Notes: a model not told the origin generated them from the sequence alone. A stretch of DNA of 64,000 bases from Tausonia pullulans (GCA_951802195.1 OX637639.1:384501-448500); one strand, 5' to 3'; positions 1 through 12,660 are shown, counted from the first letter of the stretch. Numbers and translations are program-made.

Positions 1-76
1 CGTCCATCTTTGTTCGCTATTGGATCTTCTTCATTTCCCCAGCGAAGATTGACGCGTCTGCTCATCTCGTATGCAG

Positions 77-646
77 GAGGACGGCGTCGCTCGAGCCATT
101 GAAGCCCTCTACCGTGACCTCGACTACGCCCGCTCGCTCATCAAGCAGCCCACCCAGGACCAGGACGTCTCGCCCTCGGCATCGCCCATCTCGACGCCCT
201 CGAGCTCACCCCTCTCGTCGGCCAAGCCTCTCCCATCAGCCGCTGCGTCGTTCGGCTCGCCTGGAAGCGGGTCGGCGACAGACGAGTCGTGGGACTCGTG
301 CGGAGGCGGGCATGAGCCAGGGAGCGCTGACGAGCACGAGGAAGGGGAGGAGCAGCTGGGCCAGGCCCCGGTGCCTACGGCCGGCGGTGGGGATGAGGTG
401 GAGCGCGCCAAGACGCCCGTCGCTGGCACCTCTTCCTTCACCTCCTTCCCTGCCACCCAGTCAGCGCTGGGGCTCGAGCGGGCTGGAGGGCCACCAGCGC
501 CGGCTTCGTCGATGCGGTGGGGGGAGGAAAGCAGGAGAAAGAGGTCAAGAGCCGCCGCGGCTGGGCTCGTCGGAACGGTCCTGGGTGGACTGCGCCTCAC
601 GGGAGGAGGAGGAGGGACGGCAACGAAACAGGAGCCAGAGCGATAG
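77..646 (+). CDS. Last exon of a probable sterol 3-beta-glucosyltransferase (Atg26/UGT51 type), partial
   Basis: The window opens inside a gene. An intron acceptor (CAG at 74-76) precedes an open stretch that ends with TAG at 644-646. Its first residues, EDGVARAIEALYRDLDYA, resemble what I recall of the C-terminal end of fungal Atg26/UGT51 enzymes, which glucosylate sterols at membranes with UDP-glucose. Only this tail is visible, so no catalytic residue can be checked. The remaining roughly 165 residues are Ser/Pro/Ala-rich, then acidic, then basic, which is typical of a disordered fungal extension. The exon start was chosen at the acceptor; the ATG at 71 lies in the intron. The family call rests on about 20 residues and is an inference. 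Confidence 0.5.
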   Translation, partial: EDGVARAIEALYRDLDYARSLIKQPTQDQDVSPSASPISTPSSSPLSSAKPLPSAAASFGSPGSGSATDESWDSCGGGHEPGSADEHEEGEEQLGQAPVPTAGGGDEVERAKTPVAGTSSFTSFPATQSALGLERAGGPPAPASSMRWGEESRRKRSRAAAAGLVGTVLGGLRLTGGGGGTATKQEPER

Positions 647-2975
647 AGCACTAAACGGACGGACGGACGGACGAACGGCAGACGGAGTCCTGATAGATGC
701 AGGTGCCTGCCCTTGCTTTCCAAGACAAGAAGCTCCGGACCAGAAGGATAAGCTGAGTCGGGAGGCGGCGGGAGCACGACCCCAGCCAGCCGCATGACGG
801 CCCACACATTAGAAAGGGTGCAAAAAGAAGAACCGGGCAGAGGGCAATCGAGAAAGGCGGGCCAAAAAGAACGACCAGCCATCTCTTTGATGATTTCCCG
901 GAGCCGTGCGCGATGAGAGCAACGCATGGGGAAGCGTGCGCGACTGAATATCAGGCGAAAGCACGGGATTGAGGACGGAGGCCCCATGATCTGGTCTCAT
1001 GAGGTCTCATTTGCCTTGCGTCGCGATCGCCATCCAGGATTACGACAATGTAGCACCCCTTTTTAAAAACCCCAACCTAAGAAAACCAATCGAAAGTCTC
1101 TCCCCCATTCTGTAATTGTGAGGAGGATAGAGTTTGCTTGGCTCGTCGCCCGCAAGATGCAAGGTTGACGGAAAGTCGAGACGAATTTGTCGAATGGGTC
1201 GTGTCGGCCGGCCATACAGGCCTTCGCAGTCAGTATAAAGCCCTCTGAAAAGGACCGTCAACGGCCGGCTATCTCGCTTCTTTGCTCGCTTCCCTTACTA
1301 CACAGAAAGACGCCGACGCTCGACCGCCTTTTCGGCTCGCCGGACCGCATGCCGAAAGAAGCAAAGCGCACATTCCCCTGCACTTTCATAACCGTCCCTC
1401 TCTCTCGTGATGAAAAGAAAGGAAGGGATGAGAACAAGCACCGAGGAGGTGCTTTTGGCGCTTCCCTCTGCTTTAAGCCGAAGTGATCGCTAGCTCAAGC
1501 CACTTCGTCTCTTCTCTCCTCGATCTCATCTTCACATCGAGAACGATCTCTTGTTTGCAGCCGCGTTGAGCCAATTCTTGGGTATCGTCCTGGCGAAAGA
1601 TGAGAGCAAACCTTCCACTCTTTCGGTGCGTGCCAAGCATGCATGGTCATCTCGGAAAGTCGGTCTTCCGTGAACGTAAAATGCCACCCTGGTGACTGAC
1701 AATCGAATAGCAAGGGACTAAACATACAGAGAAGACCGACTGACCAGTGTCGTCCCTTCTCCCCCCCCCCCCCCTTTTTGCTTGTCTGTCCCCCTGAGTG
1801 CAGGCAGGCAGCCTGGTCGAGGGCCATACATCTTCCGACATCCTCCCGCGTCTCTTGAAAGCTCGCCTTGAGAGCAAGCGAGAAAGCATGCGGACAGGCT
1901 TGCTGCTGCTACAGCTTTCCAAGGCCGGTGGCGCACGCCCGGCGCTGTCATCTCGTCCATGGGCGGGCTACCATTGTGCTGGATTGCTCTCGCCCTCTTC
2001 TTAGCTGGCTCAGCTTCTCCTCCTGAAACAGAGACTCTGATCATCTGACCCTGTGGATCACGCCTTCCCATCCGAAGGTAAACCCCAGTCAGCGTCAGAG
2101 AGAGGAGAGAACTCCGCTGCTGTCGGAGCAGCACGAGGATCACGAGAAAAAGCAGCCCAGTGACATACATTCTCACCTGCTGCCGCCCTTCCCCCCCCCC
2201 CCCCCCTCTTTCGTTTCTACGATGCTCCGACGGCCGGCGGCGTACTGACGCTACTAAGCTTTACAGCAAGCTCTGCGAATTTATTTATTCATTGCAGACA
2301 AGTAATTAGGACGAGGGTGGGGGGTGGGGAAGGGGGGGGGGGGGGGGGGGGGCACCTCTCGTCACGCCGCCGCCACCCATCTGAAACCGTGCACTTCGAC
2401 GGGTAGTTTGGCCCGAGCCCTTTTGGGCTCCTCTCGCTGTGGCATGATCAGGCTAAGGGCCAGGATGTCAAGCTTTTTTCTGGGAAGGATAATGCTCGCA
2501 AAGCCAGACAGCGTTTAGCAAGATAAGCATGACCAACAAAAAGGGCAAGAAGGAGCACTGAGAGTTCCAAAGGGGGCCAAAGGGGGACAAATGAGAGACG
2601 TCGTCAGGACACAATGGAAAATGAGAGAGATAGTGAAGTGGGTGGTCGAAAGAGAGAAAGAAAGAGAGAAAGGGACCGGGAGAGGCAAGGTACTAGAGTA
2701 ACGCGCAAAGGGGGGGAGATCGGGAAGGCAGAACGCGCGAGCAAGGTATCTTAGTGGCCACGAAGAGGTCATCAAAGGAGAGAGAGAGAGAGAGAGAAAG
2801 AGAGGCGAGGGCATGATGCAATAGAGGAAGAGAGGGCAAGAGAAAAAAGGATGCAGATGAGAACTGAGCGAAAGTGAAGGCTAGGGGATTTGGAGGGTGA
2901 AACGACACGATGCGATGCCAGATGCAAGAAAATAGAGTCCGTGAAATGAGGGGATGAACTAGCACAAGGCTCAGC
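647..2975. other. Intergenic, no gene seen; homopolymer and purine-rich tracts
   Basis: No convincing coding exon was found on either strand. The stretch holds a GGAC tandem run near 655-675, C runs at about 1761-1774 and 2191-2206, a G run of about 21 at 2332-2352, and GA-rich sequence at 2640-2830. It separates the ends of two convergent genes, so it is mostly 3' flank. Confidence 0.6.
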
Positions 2976-5344
2976 TCACCCGCTAAACCGCCGATGCATG
3001 TTAGGTGCCGAGGCGCCGTGCTGCTGTGTCGGCTGGTGCTGCTGATGCTGATGCTGATGTTGATGCTGATGCCGATGCTGATGCTGTGGCTGATGCTGAT
3101 TCTGATGCTGATGCTGTTGATGCTGTAGCGATGGCACCTGCTGGTGCTTGTGGTGACCCGACGAGACGGCGTGCGAGTTGCTAAGCGAGGAGAAGACGAC
3201 CCTGGGCTCCTGGACGACAAAGCTGTAGTGACCGGCCGGAAGCTGCGGCGCCGAGTGCATGTGGATGTCCTGGTGCTGGTGGTGTTTCTTCTGGGAGGCC
3301 TGCGCGACTGCAGCAAACTGAGCTGAGGTAGGCGCGGCAGGCGCGACGCCAGCGACCGAGGAGATGGACCCCGAGGAGGACGAGCCTGCGATCGTCACAA
3401 CGAAGGGGTCAAGCGTCGCAAACGTCGGCGTGTCCGGCATGTCCGAGTCCGAGGAATAGGCCGAGATCGAGTTTCGCGGCGAGGAGAGGACAGACGACGC
3501 AGTCGAGGATATCGTTGAATAGGACCGCGATGGCACGAGTGACGGCATTCGTGGAGGGATCAACCGAGCGGGCGTGGCCGCAACCGCAGCTGTGTTTGCC
3601 GAGGATGACGACGAAGATGAGGTGCTCGACATGGGCGAGACATCCGAGGACGGAGGAGTGAAGATCCCCCCGGTGGACGAGGAGGATACGAGGCGAATTT
3701 CGAAGCGACGGCCCTTAAGGTACTCCTCGCGGACGAACGTGGAAGCCCGGTTATAGTAAGAGTGCGAGTACTTGGCGATGACTATCTCCGAGACTTGTTC
3801 AAGCCGCTCGCCAAGGTGGGCGTCGAGCGCTAGAGCGATCTGGATGGCAGTGCTATGGTCCTCACAGTGCTGTAGAAGGAGATGAGTCAGCGCTCGCGAT
3901 GGCAAGCCATGCATGAGCCAAAGACACTCACGCGTAGAGGCTTCCGGAGAAGAAATCGAGCAAGCAGGAGCGAGCCTGCCGCGATGGCCGAGGGCAGGTA
4001 GGCAGCAAACTCCTTGTGGAAGAGCGTGAGCTCCATTACAAAGCGTGCGACGTGCTGAGTCTCGGCGTCCTCTTTGGAGGTCCCCATGCACGAAAGCCGT
4101 AGCCAGGCCTCGGCAGTCGGGTGACCGAGCGTCCAGCTGATGGTCGAGAGGACATGGCCCTCCATCTGAAGGAACGCCGACTCGTCGTAGGCGGCGCAGC
4201 ACATGTCGCGAAGGGCTTCGACGCTGGGGACCTTGTCCTTGGCGTCCTGTGTTGAAGAGAGAGAGGGAAGGGAGATGGCGGAAGGTGAGCAACGGCGCCC
4301 ATCTCTCACCAAGGAAAAGTCGAACAAATATACCTCAAATTTGGCCGCGATCCAGAGAGCGGCGCAGCCGACGAGCTGGTAGTGCTTTTTGAAGACGATG
4401 CGCTTAGAAACGTAGCGGTCGACGATGTTGACAGTAAGATAGAGGACCTCTGGCCGGAGGCGGAACTGCTGATGGATCTCGACGAGGAACTCGACGAGAT
4501 ACGGCCGCATGAACCACCGCAGCTCGGGCTGCAGGTCCATGAGGTCAACGTGAGACTTTGTGAGTTTCTGGAAGATAGGCGGGGAAGAAGAGAGTGAAAA
4601 CCAAAATCGCTGCATCAGCACGAGAAAAAAGCAAGTGGCAACAAGGTTTGGTATTCCACCTTCACCCGAACGCGGTGAAGCCAGCAAGCGGCATTGCGCG
4701 ACGCGAGACCAGGAAAGAAAGGGCAGATAGAGAAGAAAGCCGAAGAAGAAGAAAAAAGACCCTCGTAGACGCACCTCCATGTGTCGCATGTGCAGAAGAA
4801 CGTCGTCCCTGTACTCGTCCTCGAAGAGGATCCGATACTCTTGAGGGCCTGCGGACCCTACAGAACCGACAGCGAGCTTCATCTTGGTCTTCTCCTCTCT
4901 TCTCCGCTTGACCTCGGCGACAAAGTCCTCCGAGGGTGTCCGCCGGACGGCTGCTGCTCGCGACGACGATGGCGATGACCGCTTTGACACACCGGCAGAG
5001 GCGGAGGTGGACGACATCAAGGGGAGAGACGGCCGATGCGGGGGCTGAGAAGATGGTCCCGAGACTGCTGTCGACGACGAACCTGACGGAAGAGCGTGGG
5101 CCGCCGGGCACGGGGCCAAGGAGGAAGACGACTCGACCGCGTCGGAGGCCGGTCGTGACGAGGGAGAGGAGGAGGAGGAGGAGGCGGCGGCGGTAGTAGT
5201 GGTTGAGGAAGAGAACGAGGAGGAGAAAGGGTCGGACGTCGGAGAGACGACTATGGAGGCACGCTTCCGACCGGGGTTCGAGTAGACCTGATGACGGAGG
5301 TTACGAAGTGGAGCTAGGGCCTCGGAAGCCGAGGGGAAAGGCAT
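2976..5344 (-). CDS. G1/S-specific cyclin (Cln type)
   Basis: Four exons, all joined in phase 0: 5344-4775, 4567-4334, 4246-3932, 3869-2976 (670 residues). Cyclins bind and activate a Cdk, here presumably Cdc28/Cdk1 at Start. The N-terminal 140 residues are Ser-rich and basic. The cyclin box spans about residues 190-370, with MRPYLVEFLVEIHQQFRLRP, the helix-1 signature, then the VDRYVSKR and GCAALWIAAKFED segments. The C-terminal third is Ser/Thr-rich, where Cln proteins usually carry degradation signals. It ends in a long His/Gln tract (3000-3125) encoded by TGATGC-like repeats. The last sense codons run straight into GTGAGC, a canonical donor, so a further small exon downstream is possible. 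Confidence 0.85.
3000..3125 (-). repeat. Trinucleotide-rich His/Gln-coding repeat in the cyclin gene
   Basis: Read on the minus strand this is a run of CAT and CAG/CAA codons giving alternating His and Gln for about 40 residues. Codons vary, so it is not a perfect satellite, but hexamer units such as TGATGC (plus strand) recur and could slip. Confidence 0.8.
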
Positions 5345-8300
5345 GATTGGACGGGGGAGGAAGGTCGACGAAGGAGGTGAAGGGGCGTGCTGGGAGACGT
5401 GCTAGTCGCCGACTGTAGAAGCAAGATGGGAGAACTAGGTTTCGCGGGGACGGGACACAGCGAAGGGTCAGCGCGCGCACACAAGACGGACGACCGCCGA
5501 GAGGGCTCGTCCGATAGCACAACCATCGGGTATGGCGGACAGTAGGGAACTCACCTCGTGATCTAATCTAGTTCAGATCGAGGGAGGTCGCCGGCGGGAG
5601 AGGCGGGTCGCACACAGAAGAGGCGAGCTGACTGGTTGGTGCGGGCTGGCTAGCTGGGCTGGCGGGCGGCCTGACGGGCGGGCTTAATCAAGCCACGGAC
5701 GGATGCTTTGGGTCGATCCCCCTTTTGAGATGTCGGCGGACGCGTGCGGAGCTGAGGAGGAGCTGGGCTGCTTGTGGCTCGCCGGCTCTGGGTCGGATGA
5801 CGACGGCGACGAGAGACGCGAGAGGCGGTCGGTGTTGATGACGGCGGCGTCAGACGCGGGGTGTGCTGCGAGGGAGAAGGCACTGAGCCGGAGGAAGAAG
5901 GAGGGCGGGTGTGAGTGGGAAATGCAGACTGAAGAGAAGATGCAATGCAAGCGCGGGTGTCGTGTCGGGTCGGCCGTGAAGGTGGGAGAGAGGAGAAAGG
6001 CGAGGAGAGAAGGAGAGACCAGACGACGAGGACGAGTCGACAGGCCGATGCGGAGCCATGCAGGAACGGCGGCACGCTCGGCGGCGGACGACGGCAGGCG
6101 GGCGGGCACAGGCGTGGGCACTACTTAGGCGTAGCTCAATCAATTCCCAGCGGCGGAGGCCGTGTGAAAGGAGGCGAGGCCGACTAGGGCAGCGGGCGGT
6201 GGCGCCTTATTGCCTCCAGGCTCAGGACGCTGCGTCTCCGCCCGTGCCAGAAAGAAGCTCAGCCGTAATCTCGGCCCGAGAGGCACTCGCGCGCGCAGGC
6301 ACGACCAACCAACTCCTCTCTGGATGGTCGGGAGAGAGGGCAGCCGGCGGCCGCTGCCCGGGGGCAGCAGCAGAAATCATCGAAACTCTACAGCACCTCC
6401 GCTCTCCCGATGAGCCCCATCGCGAGATGGAGAAGACGGTGCGCGCGGCACCCTCTCCTCCCCTGCGGTACACGAAAGACAGGCATCTGCATCCGCTGAC
6501 GCCCCAAGGCGTGGATGTCGAAAGAGAGGTGGGACCCGCCAGACCAACAGACGAAGACGGCGGACGAGCACCAGCAGGCGTGCCTATCCAGAAGACCAGC
6601 ATCGCCGTGCGTGATGAATCATTCCTCCTGTCGAGCCTCAAGATCAAGCGCAAGGAACCGTCGATCGGCATAAAGACTGCGTCGACGGTGCTCTGGGTCA
6701 TCGATTTCGATCCCCGCAGATTCTCTTCCGGGGGTGGGGCCCGGGAGCGAAATGAAAGCAGGGGGAGGCCGAAGAGCCGCACTGAACTGCGAGCGCCTGA
6801 CTGCCGGGCTCGCTAGGTAGGACATGGCTGCGAGACCGCGGATGGGGAATCCCAATCGTCATCTCCCCGTAACCTGCCGTAATGCTCGCAAATCCACATA
6901 GCCAAGCTGGACCGAGAAAGCGAAAGAAGCAGCAGGCTCGAGACCTCGCGGCCTTCCCTCGCGTCGTCGATCATTTGGGCGACGCGCGCGAGTAAAAGCA
7001 GCCGCCCGCCTGACAGCGTCGTTCCGTCATCCTCCCTCTCTTCCCCGTCTCTGCCTTAATCGACCTGGCCAGACTCGCTCCACCAGCGTCTGCCAATGCC
7101 CAGCTGGGCTGAGGACAGCATGCGAGCGTAGCAAGGAGAGAGATACCATCGCCTCCTGGTCTGGCTTCTTCCCAGGCGGAAGGCCTTGTCCGCCTGGACC
7201 CCCTCTCCCCTCCTTCCTCTCTCACTCTTCCTCCGGCGACAGCACCTAGGCCCCAACTCTGCTGCCACCCCCTCCTTTTCCACCTCCTCCCCTGAGGACA
7301 TTCGCGCACACCCGAGAAGAAAAGCGGACTCACGGCGTAGGTTGGAGTCTGCTGCTGGCTCGCGGAAGAAAGGAAGGTGGTTGTCTCGGTGGGGTCGTCG
7401 AGACGAGGTACGGTCCGTTGGTCGGTCAGTTCGTCGGTTGTAGCGGGTCAAAGGTGGTCGAGAAGGTTGAAAGTGTCAGGTGCCAGAGGGAGAGGGGAGG
7501 TGTGGCCGCCCAGGAAGGGAAGGGGACGGAGAGGTAGGCTGGTGGTCAGAAGGTGAAGATCGTCCGAGCCACCGGGAGAGGAGAGAGAGAGGGAGGCAGG
7601 GCCGGGTGTGAGTGAGAACGGTGGGACAAGGACGACTGGGGGCGGTTTGAGGAAGAAGGGAGAACAAGGACAAGACGGGGCGAGCGCGAGGAGGAAGCGG
7701 CAAGGGGCGATGCTGCTGCTGGGTCGAGAGCGATTGCGGGTTGACCTTCGAGTCGAGCAGGATCGAGCGAGATGGACGACGATGAAAAGACCTGGATACC
7801 CCGAGCGAGCGAAAGCGAAATGTTAGCCAGGCGACGACTTCGGCCGGAACGTCAGTCTGAGCGAACGAGTTGGCACAGGGGCGGCGGACGGAGAATAGAA
7901 GAGTGAAGGTGCTGAGACATACCTGACACGACGCTATGCCCCGGCCGGAGCATTTTCAGACGGCGGTATCCCTCCTCCCCCTCCTCCCCCCCAACCGCCA
8001 TCTCCGCTTCGACCATCTTCACGCTCCAATCGAACCCCTTGTTGGGCCACAGTGGCGGAGGAGAGGGGGGAGGGGGCCGGGAGAGATCAAGTTGCGACGT
8101 CACCCATGGGAGCGCGCGTGGCACGCCCCTCTTCCGCCCCCCTCACATTCGTCAGCTTCGCCCGCGCTAGCCGACGCCCGATCAGCGAGGATACTAGCCT
8201 GAGCGGAGAGGGCGGGAGAGGTGGGAGGGGACCACATTTTCTCTCTTGTCGGCGTCCTCTTTTTCCACCCTTCCCCTCTCTCGCTGCCGTGGGTAAGCCG

Positions 8301-10540
8301 GGGAGAGGCGGGGGGGGGGGGAGAGATTACCGAACGTCGTTTGCCGGGACGCCAGTAGGCAGCGCCCATCTTCATTCATCGACTCGACTATCTTTCCGCG
8401 CGCGCAACATTAGCCAGATGGGTTGGGAGGGATCGAGACTGGACAGGAGTGAGCGAGTGTTGGAATGAGCATGGCTAGCTCCGGGGCGTTTGATTCATTG
8501 TTCCGTTCAGGATATAACGGCGAAGACATTTTGCGTGTGTGCAACCGGCGTGGCACTCGGTCTGAGGGCGAGTCCAGCCTCTTTGCATCTCGCAGTGGCT
8601 TACTGGCAAGCAGGCGAGACGGCCCTTGTATTGAGAACAGAATGTCATTTTGTCAGACGATGGGCTTTCAGGTGTGGCGTTGACGCCTTGTCTTCTGCTC
8701 TCAACCCCGACAAGGGAAGCAGCAGGAGAGCGCTGCCTCCGAGCATGTACAGGGGTGCATTACCACCCGGACTCATGGTGCAGTCTTTCCTCGTCTATGA
8801 ATCTCAAGTGGTCCACGACTCTCGAGCCGGTCACGTTCGCTTCGTCCTGATCGGACGGATCACCAGGACGGCTACTTGCAGCCACAACGTAGTCCTCCTC
8901 TGCAGATGAACAACAGCCAGGGTAGGGTGCCTTCGAAATTCACGCGCGGTTGTCGGTCATGCTGCCTGCCCCCTGAAGCCGCCTCATTTCCTTCGACGAC
9001 GTTTTTATTGCTAATGTCCGTCGGTTTCGGAGCAAAAGGAAGAGCCGCCTCTCTTCACCGGGACGGACAACGGGCGGATCAAATAAAGGGCCTCAAAGTT
9101 TGTGGGATATCCCAATAGGAACGAGGAGTCACCCCGCCCGCTGCCGACCGCCATCGAGTCTGTGAAGAGGGAATGCCGACCACCCCAAACCCCGCCGACG
9201 TAATGTTCGCTTGCAAGAGAGATGGCCCAGCCGACGGGCGTGTCGTGTGAGAGAGAAAGAAGCGAGTGGAGAGCCGGCGGACGGGCGGATCGTCATCCAA
9301 GATCACCAACACTCTCCCGTCTGTTGCAAGTCATACGCGCGCTTCTCTGCGGCCGCCCGTCGGGTAAGATTGGACACAGAGGGACATAGCACTGGCGAGT
9401 CTGTCTCTCTGTAGATAGAAGAGATGTTCGCTTGTCCTTCAAAAAAAGCAAATGCATGAAGCATAAAGTCTGCCTGACCTATGGCGCAAGCAGGCGCGTC
9501 AGCAAGCGTACGCGGCCGTGGAAGCTCGGACGAAAAGACCGACCAATGTCTTCATCATCACGAAGACGGCAGCGGTCGTACTTCGAAAAAAGTCTATTGG
9601 GCCCCTCTCAGGGTGTGAAGAGAGAAAAAGATCGAACCCGCGGGGGGACAGCCATCCGCCAACGACATGTTCACGTCGCTCAGCTCGTTCGACCTTGACT
9701 TCTTTGGTTCTCGCAAGACCAACGACCCCGCCACCCCGTACTGACGATGAGATCCGCCTAGACTGTACGAATAATATGTAATGGTGTGCAATGGTGTGTA
9801 ATGGAGGACAAAGCTGCCGTCTGCCGTGCGACATGTTCGTCCTCACTCTCGAATCCGTTGTGTGATGGAGGACAGGCACGAAAGATGGAGAGAATGATCA
9901 TCGGGCACGGCGGGACGGCCACGCGCGCGCATGCAACGGGCGCCTTCCCCCCATTTCGGTGTCGCTCGTTTGATTTGCGTATGTGTAGATCAGTCCACTC
10001 AATCTGTGGTGCGCACGTTATGACGTCCCATGTGCAAAGCTTGCCCGGCGAAGGAAAGATGTGACGACAAGTGACTGATGGCCAACGATAGCGCGCGAGC
10101 GAGACATCATTCGCGCGTACTAATTTCGTCCCAGACTGATCGTGGCTCATGTGCCATGGAAAGCTCTGAGCCACTGTGTGTCTCTTTTCTGCTTGTAGAC
10201 AGGCACAACCTTACAGCATGAAGCCTTGGGATGGTCCAAGGCAGCGTCACCAGATGTGCCACCTGGCGTCCCCAACCCCCTCAGCTGGCAATCCTGGACT
10301 TTCGAACAACTGCTTCATCGCAAGGGAAGCATCCGTTCACTTAAAGCCACACATGGGATGAGCCTCGTTCGTTGATGCAACGATATCACCAAAGAGCCCG
10401 CCGAAGCTCATGGAAGGAGCGTGGGAACCCTGAGGTCGCCTCGCTGCTCGCAAGAGGGCGCGGCAGGCAAGCAGACCCAGCAAGACGCTCGACGACCATC
10501 AGTCTCGCCTCCACACTTCTTCTTTCCGACACTTCCCACC
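5345..10540. other. Gene-free 5.2 kb between divergent cyclin and SPF30 genes
   Basis: Open frames exist because the DNA is GC-rich, but none shows a recognisable domain, consistent codon pattern or supporting splice sites. Purine and pyrimidine tracts are frequent (for example 5880-6010, 7480-7640, 8040-8090). It contains the 5' flanks of both neighbours, so a long regulatory region or a non-coding transcript is possible. I see no feature that proves either. Confidence 0.6.
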
Positions 10541-11648
10541 ATGAACGCCGAGGAGATCGAAGGCTATGTCTACCAGTGAGTTTTGATTGTCGGTTATATC
10601 TCGACTCGCAACATAGACACCCACGCGGAGACGACGACTCTTTCGTTCGCTCGCGTTTGCTCTCGACTCTTGGCCATGCTTTCCAAGCACCCTCCATTGC
10701 GCTGCTCGAGGCACTCAATAGCCTCTATGTTTCATCTCTTCTGGTTCAAACACGCTGGCCGCTTGCTTGTCCCGCCCCTGCTTACCCTCTCGTTCCGACC
10801 CGCGTCCACCAGGCTCTCCCAGGTTGAGCTTGCTCTCTCTGCCGACCCGTCCAACGCCGAGCTCCAGTCCCTCCAAGCGGAGCTCACAGAACTCATCGAG
10901 CTCTCCAAGGCGGCTCTTGCCGGGTCTCAGCCTGCGGCCGGTCCCTCCAAGCCCTCCAAGCCCACCGCTGTGAAGGCGACGACCGACGACGCGTCCCCCA
11001 AGCGGACTCCTCCGACGGTATCCGCCTCCTCTTCCTCCGCCATTACGGCTCCCGCTGCCCCGGCATGGAAGGTTGGAGACGAGATCCTTGCGCTCTATAT
11101 GGCCGACAAGCAGTATTACCGTGCCAAGATCATCTCGGTTTCGGGTCCGCCGTCGGCGCCGCTGTACACCTGCGTCTACTCCCAGTACTCGGACTCGCCG
11201 CCGGTCATGCTCCCTCCTGCCTCAATCCGGGCTTTGCCGGCGTCCAAGCGCAAGCCTACGGCGGAGGAGGAGCGGGAGGAGCGGTTGCAGGATAAGAAGA
11301 AGGCCAAGAACGAAAAGTGGAAGGAGGTCAAGAAGAGCAAGAACGAGGAGCAGATTGCCAAGCAGGACAGCTGGAAGAAGTTTGGAGCCAAGGCCGCAAA
11401 GAAGGGCACCACCATCGCAGGTCTCCAGGGCAAGAGCATCTTCCGAAGTCCGGACAATCCTCTCGGGAAGGGTGAATCACGTCCATCTTTCCCTCGCGGC
11501 GCGTCGCTCGCGCTCACATCGACATGACTGATCCCCCCCCCTTCTTGTGTCTGCGCGTACAGTCGGTGTCGTTGGATCTGGGCGAGGTGTCACGGAATAT
11601 GGAGGTCGCGAGAAGCACAAGTTTGTTCCTAAGCCTGGGGAGGAGTAA
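10541..11648 (+). CDS. Survival-motor-neuron-domain splicing factor (SPF30/SMNDC1 family)
   Basis: Three exons, 10541-10575, 10813-11471, 11563-11648, give 259 residues. The family's Tudor domain binds symmetric dimethylarginine on Sm proteins and promotes U4/U6.U5 tri-snRNP joining in the nucleus. An N-terminal helical region (VELALSADPSNAELQSLQAE) is followed by a linker and the Tudor core from about residue 96 (WKVGDEILALY, then YYRAKI and YTCVYSQYSD). A Lys/Glu-rich helix and a conserved tail follow: a KSIFRSPDN block, then GVTEYGGREKHKF. The start is the only ATG that gives the conserved N-terminal MNAEEIEGY. The first intron is about 240 nt, long for this window. Confidence 0.88.
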
Positions 11649-12394
11649 ACGCGCCATTGCGCTTCGCAGCTCTTTGGGCGACTCGCACGCGTCGATGGTG
11701 CGTCTTCTTGTTTACTGCTTGTCTCTCTTCATGCGTGTCTCCTCCTATAACCCTTCTGGCGGGCTTGTGATGGCTGAAGCTCGGACGTCGAGACTGAGGC
11801 GGCTCTACCGCTGTAGGAGCTCACGCGCTCTTCATGCCGTGCTTTCCCCGTTTCCCCGTCTACCCTAGCGACTGACATCCGGTCGCTCGAGGGTTCAGAC
11901 AGCTTTTCGCATCCCTCGCGAAGGATTTCATTTGCCAACAGCTTCCCTACTTGGCTCTGGTTTCATCCCCTCGCTCGCTCATATGCTGACTTGATCGCCT
12001 TCTCCTTTTCTATATCAGATCTTGGGCATGTGGAACTCCCGCTTCCTCAGATTTTCCTAGCTGCGTCGCGCGAGTGAATGTCTTTCAGTTGGCAGCTTCC
12101 ATTCCTGCCCCTATCCTCGTTCCACCGTCCCTTTTCAGTCTGCCGCCTTTCACATCATTGCATCCTTTGTACCCGTGCTTGCTCCGTCCCATTCGCTGTA
12201 ATATCTCCTCTCCCCTGTTTCTGAGCAAGATTGGACTCGTTTTCTGTGTGTGGCTGCGCTGCTTTCGATCTCTGATCCCTCACCTGCGAGATGTGATGCA
12301 GTCCCAGGCACAACTCCGCCCGACCGTATCTTCAACCGCAGAAGAGAAGCAAAAGGTAAAAGGTAAAAGAGGACGGAGAGGAGGGGAAGGGAGG
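11649..12394. other. Intergenic, nothing recognised
   Basis: This is the 3' flank of the SPF30-type gene. It is pyrimidine-rich, with no supported coding exon. Confidence 0.5.
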
Positions 12395-12660
12395 GAGCGG
12401 TGATTCCAGGAGACTAAGTGATGGTCGGGGTTGGAGATACAAAATTTCGTAGCACGTGGAAACAAGATATCTATAGGCAACACAATCACCCACGACATCA
12501 ACGTATCATGGTCGGATGGCCGAGCGGTCTAAGGCGCTAGCTTAAGGTTCATTAGAACTCGCTAGTCTTCACGGGCATGGGTTCGAATCCCATTCCGATC
12601 ATTTCCTTTTTCCTTCTTCGAAAGAGAATGAACGCTGAGGTGTTCACCGAGGTCGGGGAG
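12395..12660 (+). repeat. Left arm of an inverted repeat carrying tRNA-Leu
   Basis: About 93 nt of 5' flank (from 12417), the whole tRNA gene and about 40 nt of 3' flank are almost identical to the reverse complement of 19660-19915. Weaker similarity extends a little further at both ends. The arms are about 7 kb apart. Confidence 0.85.
12510..12600 (+). tRNA. tRNA-Leu(AAG) with a 12-nt intron
   Basis: The acceptor stem GGTCGGA pairs with TCCGATC (one G-T wobble). The D arm has GCC/GGC with the GAGCGGTCTAA loop. The anticodon stem CTAGC pairs with GCTAG. The anticodon AAG lies at 12544-12546 after T-T, and the intron is 12548-12559, one base 3' of the anticodon. A long variable arm, as in class II tRNAs, precedes a T arm containing GGTTCGAATCC (B box). 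A TTTTT run just downstream suits a Pol III terminator. Confidence 0.93.

Noticed and set aside
124-987. 287-residue minus-strand frame
   Set aside because: It lies antisense to the final exon of the sterol glucosyltransferase-like gene and its 3' flank, and is Ser/Pro-rich without domains.
5650-6816. Several long overlapping frames on both strands
   Set aside because: All are Arg/Ser/Pro-rich with no domain or splice support, as expected from GC-rich DNA.
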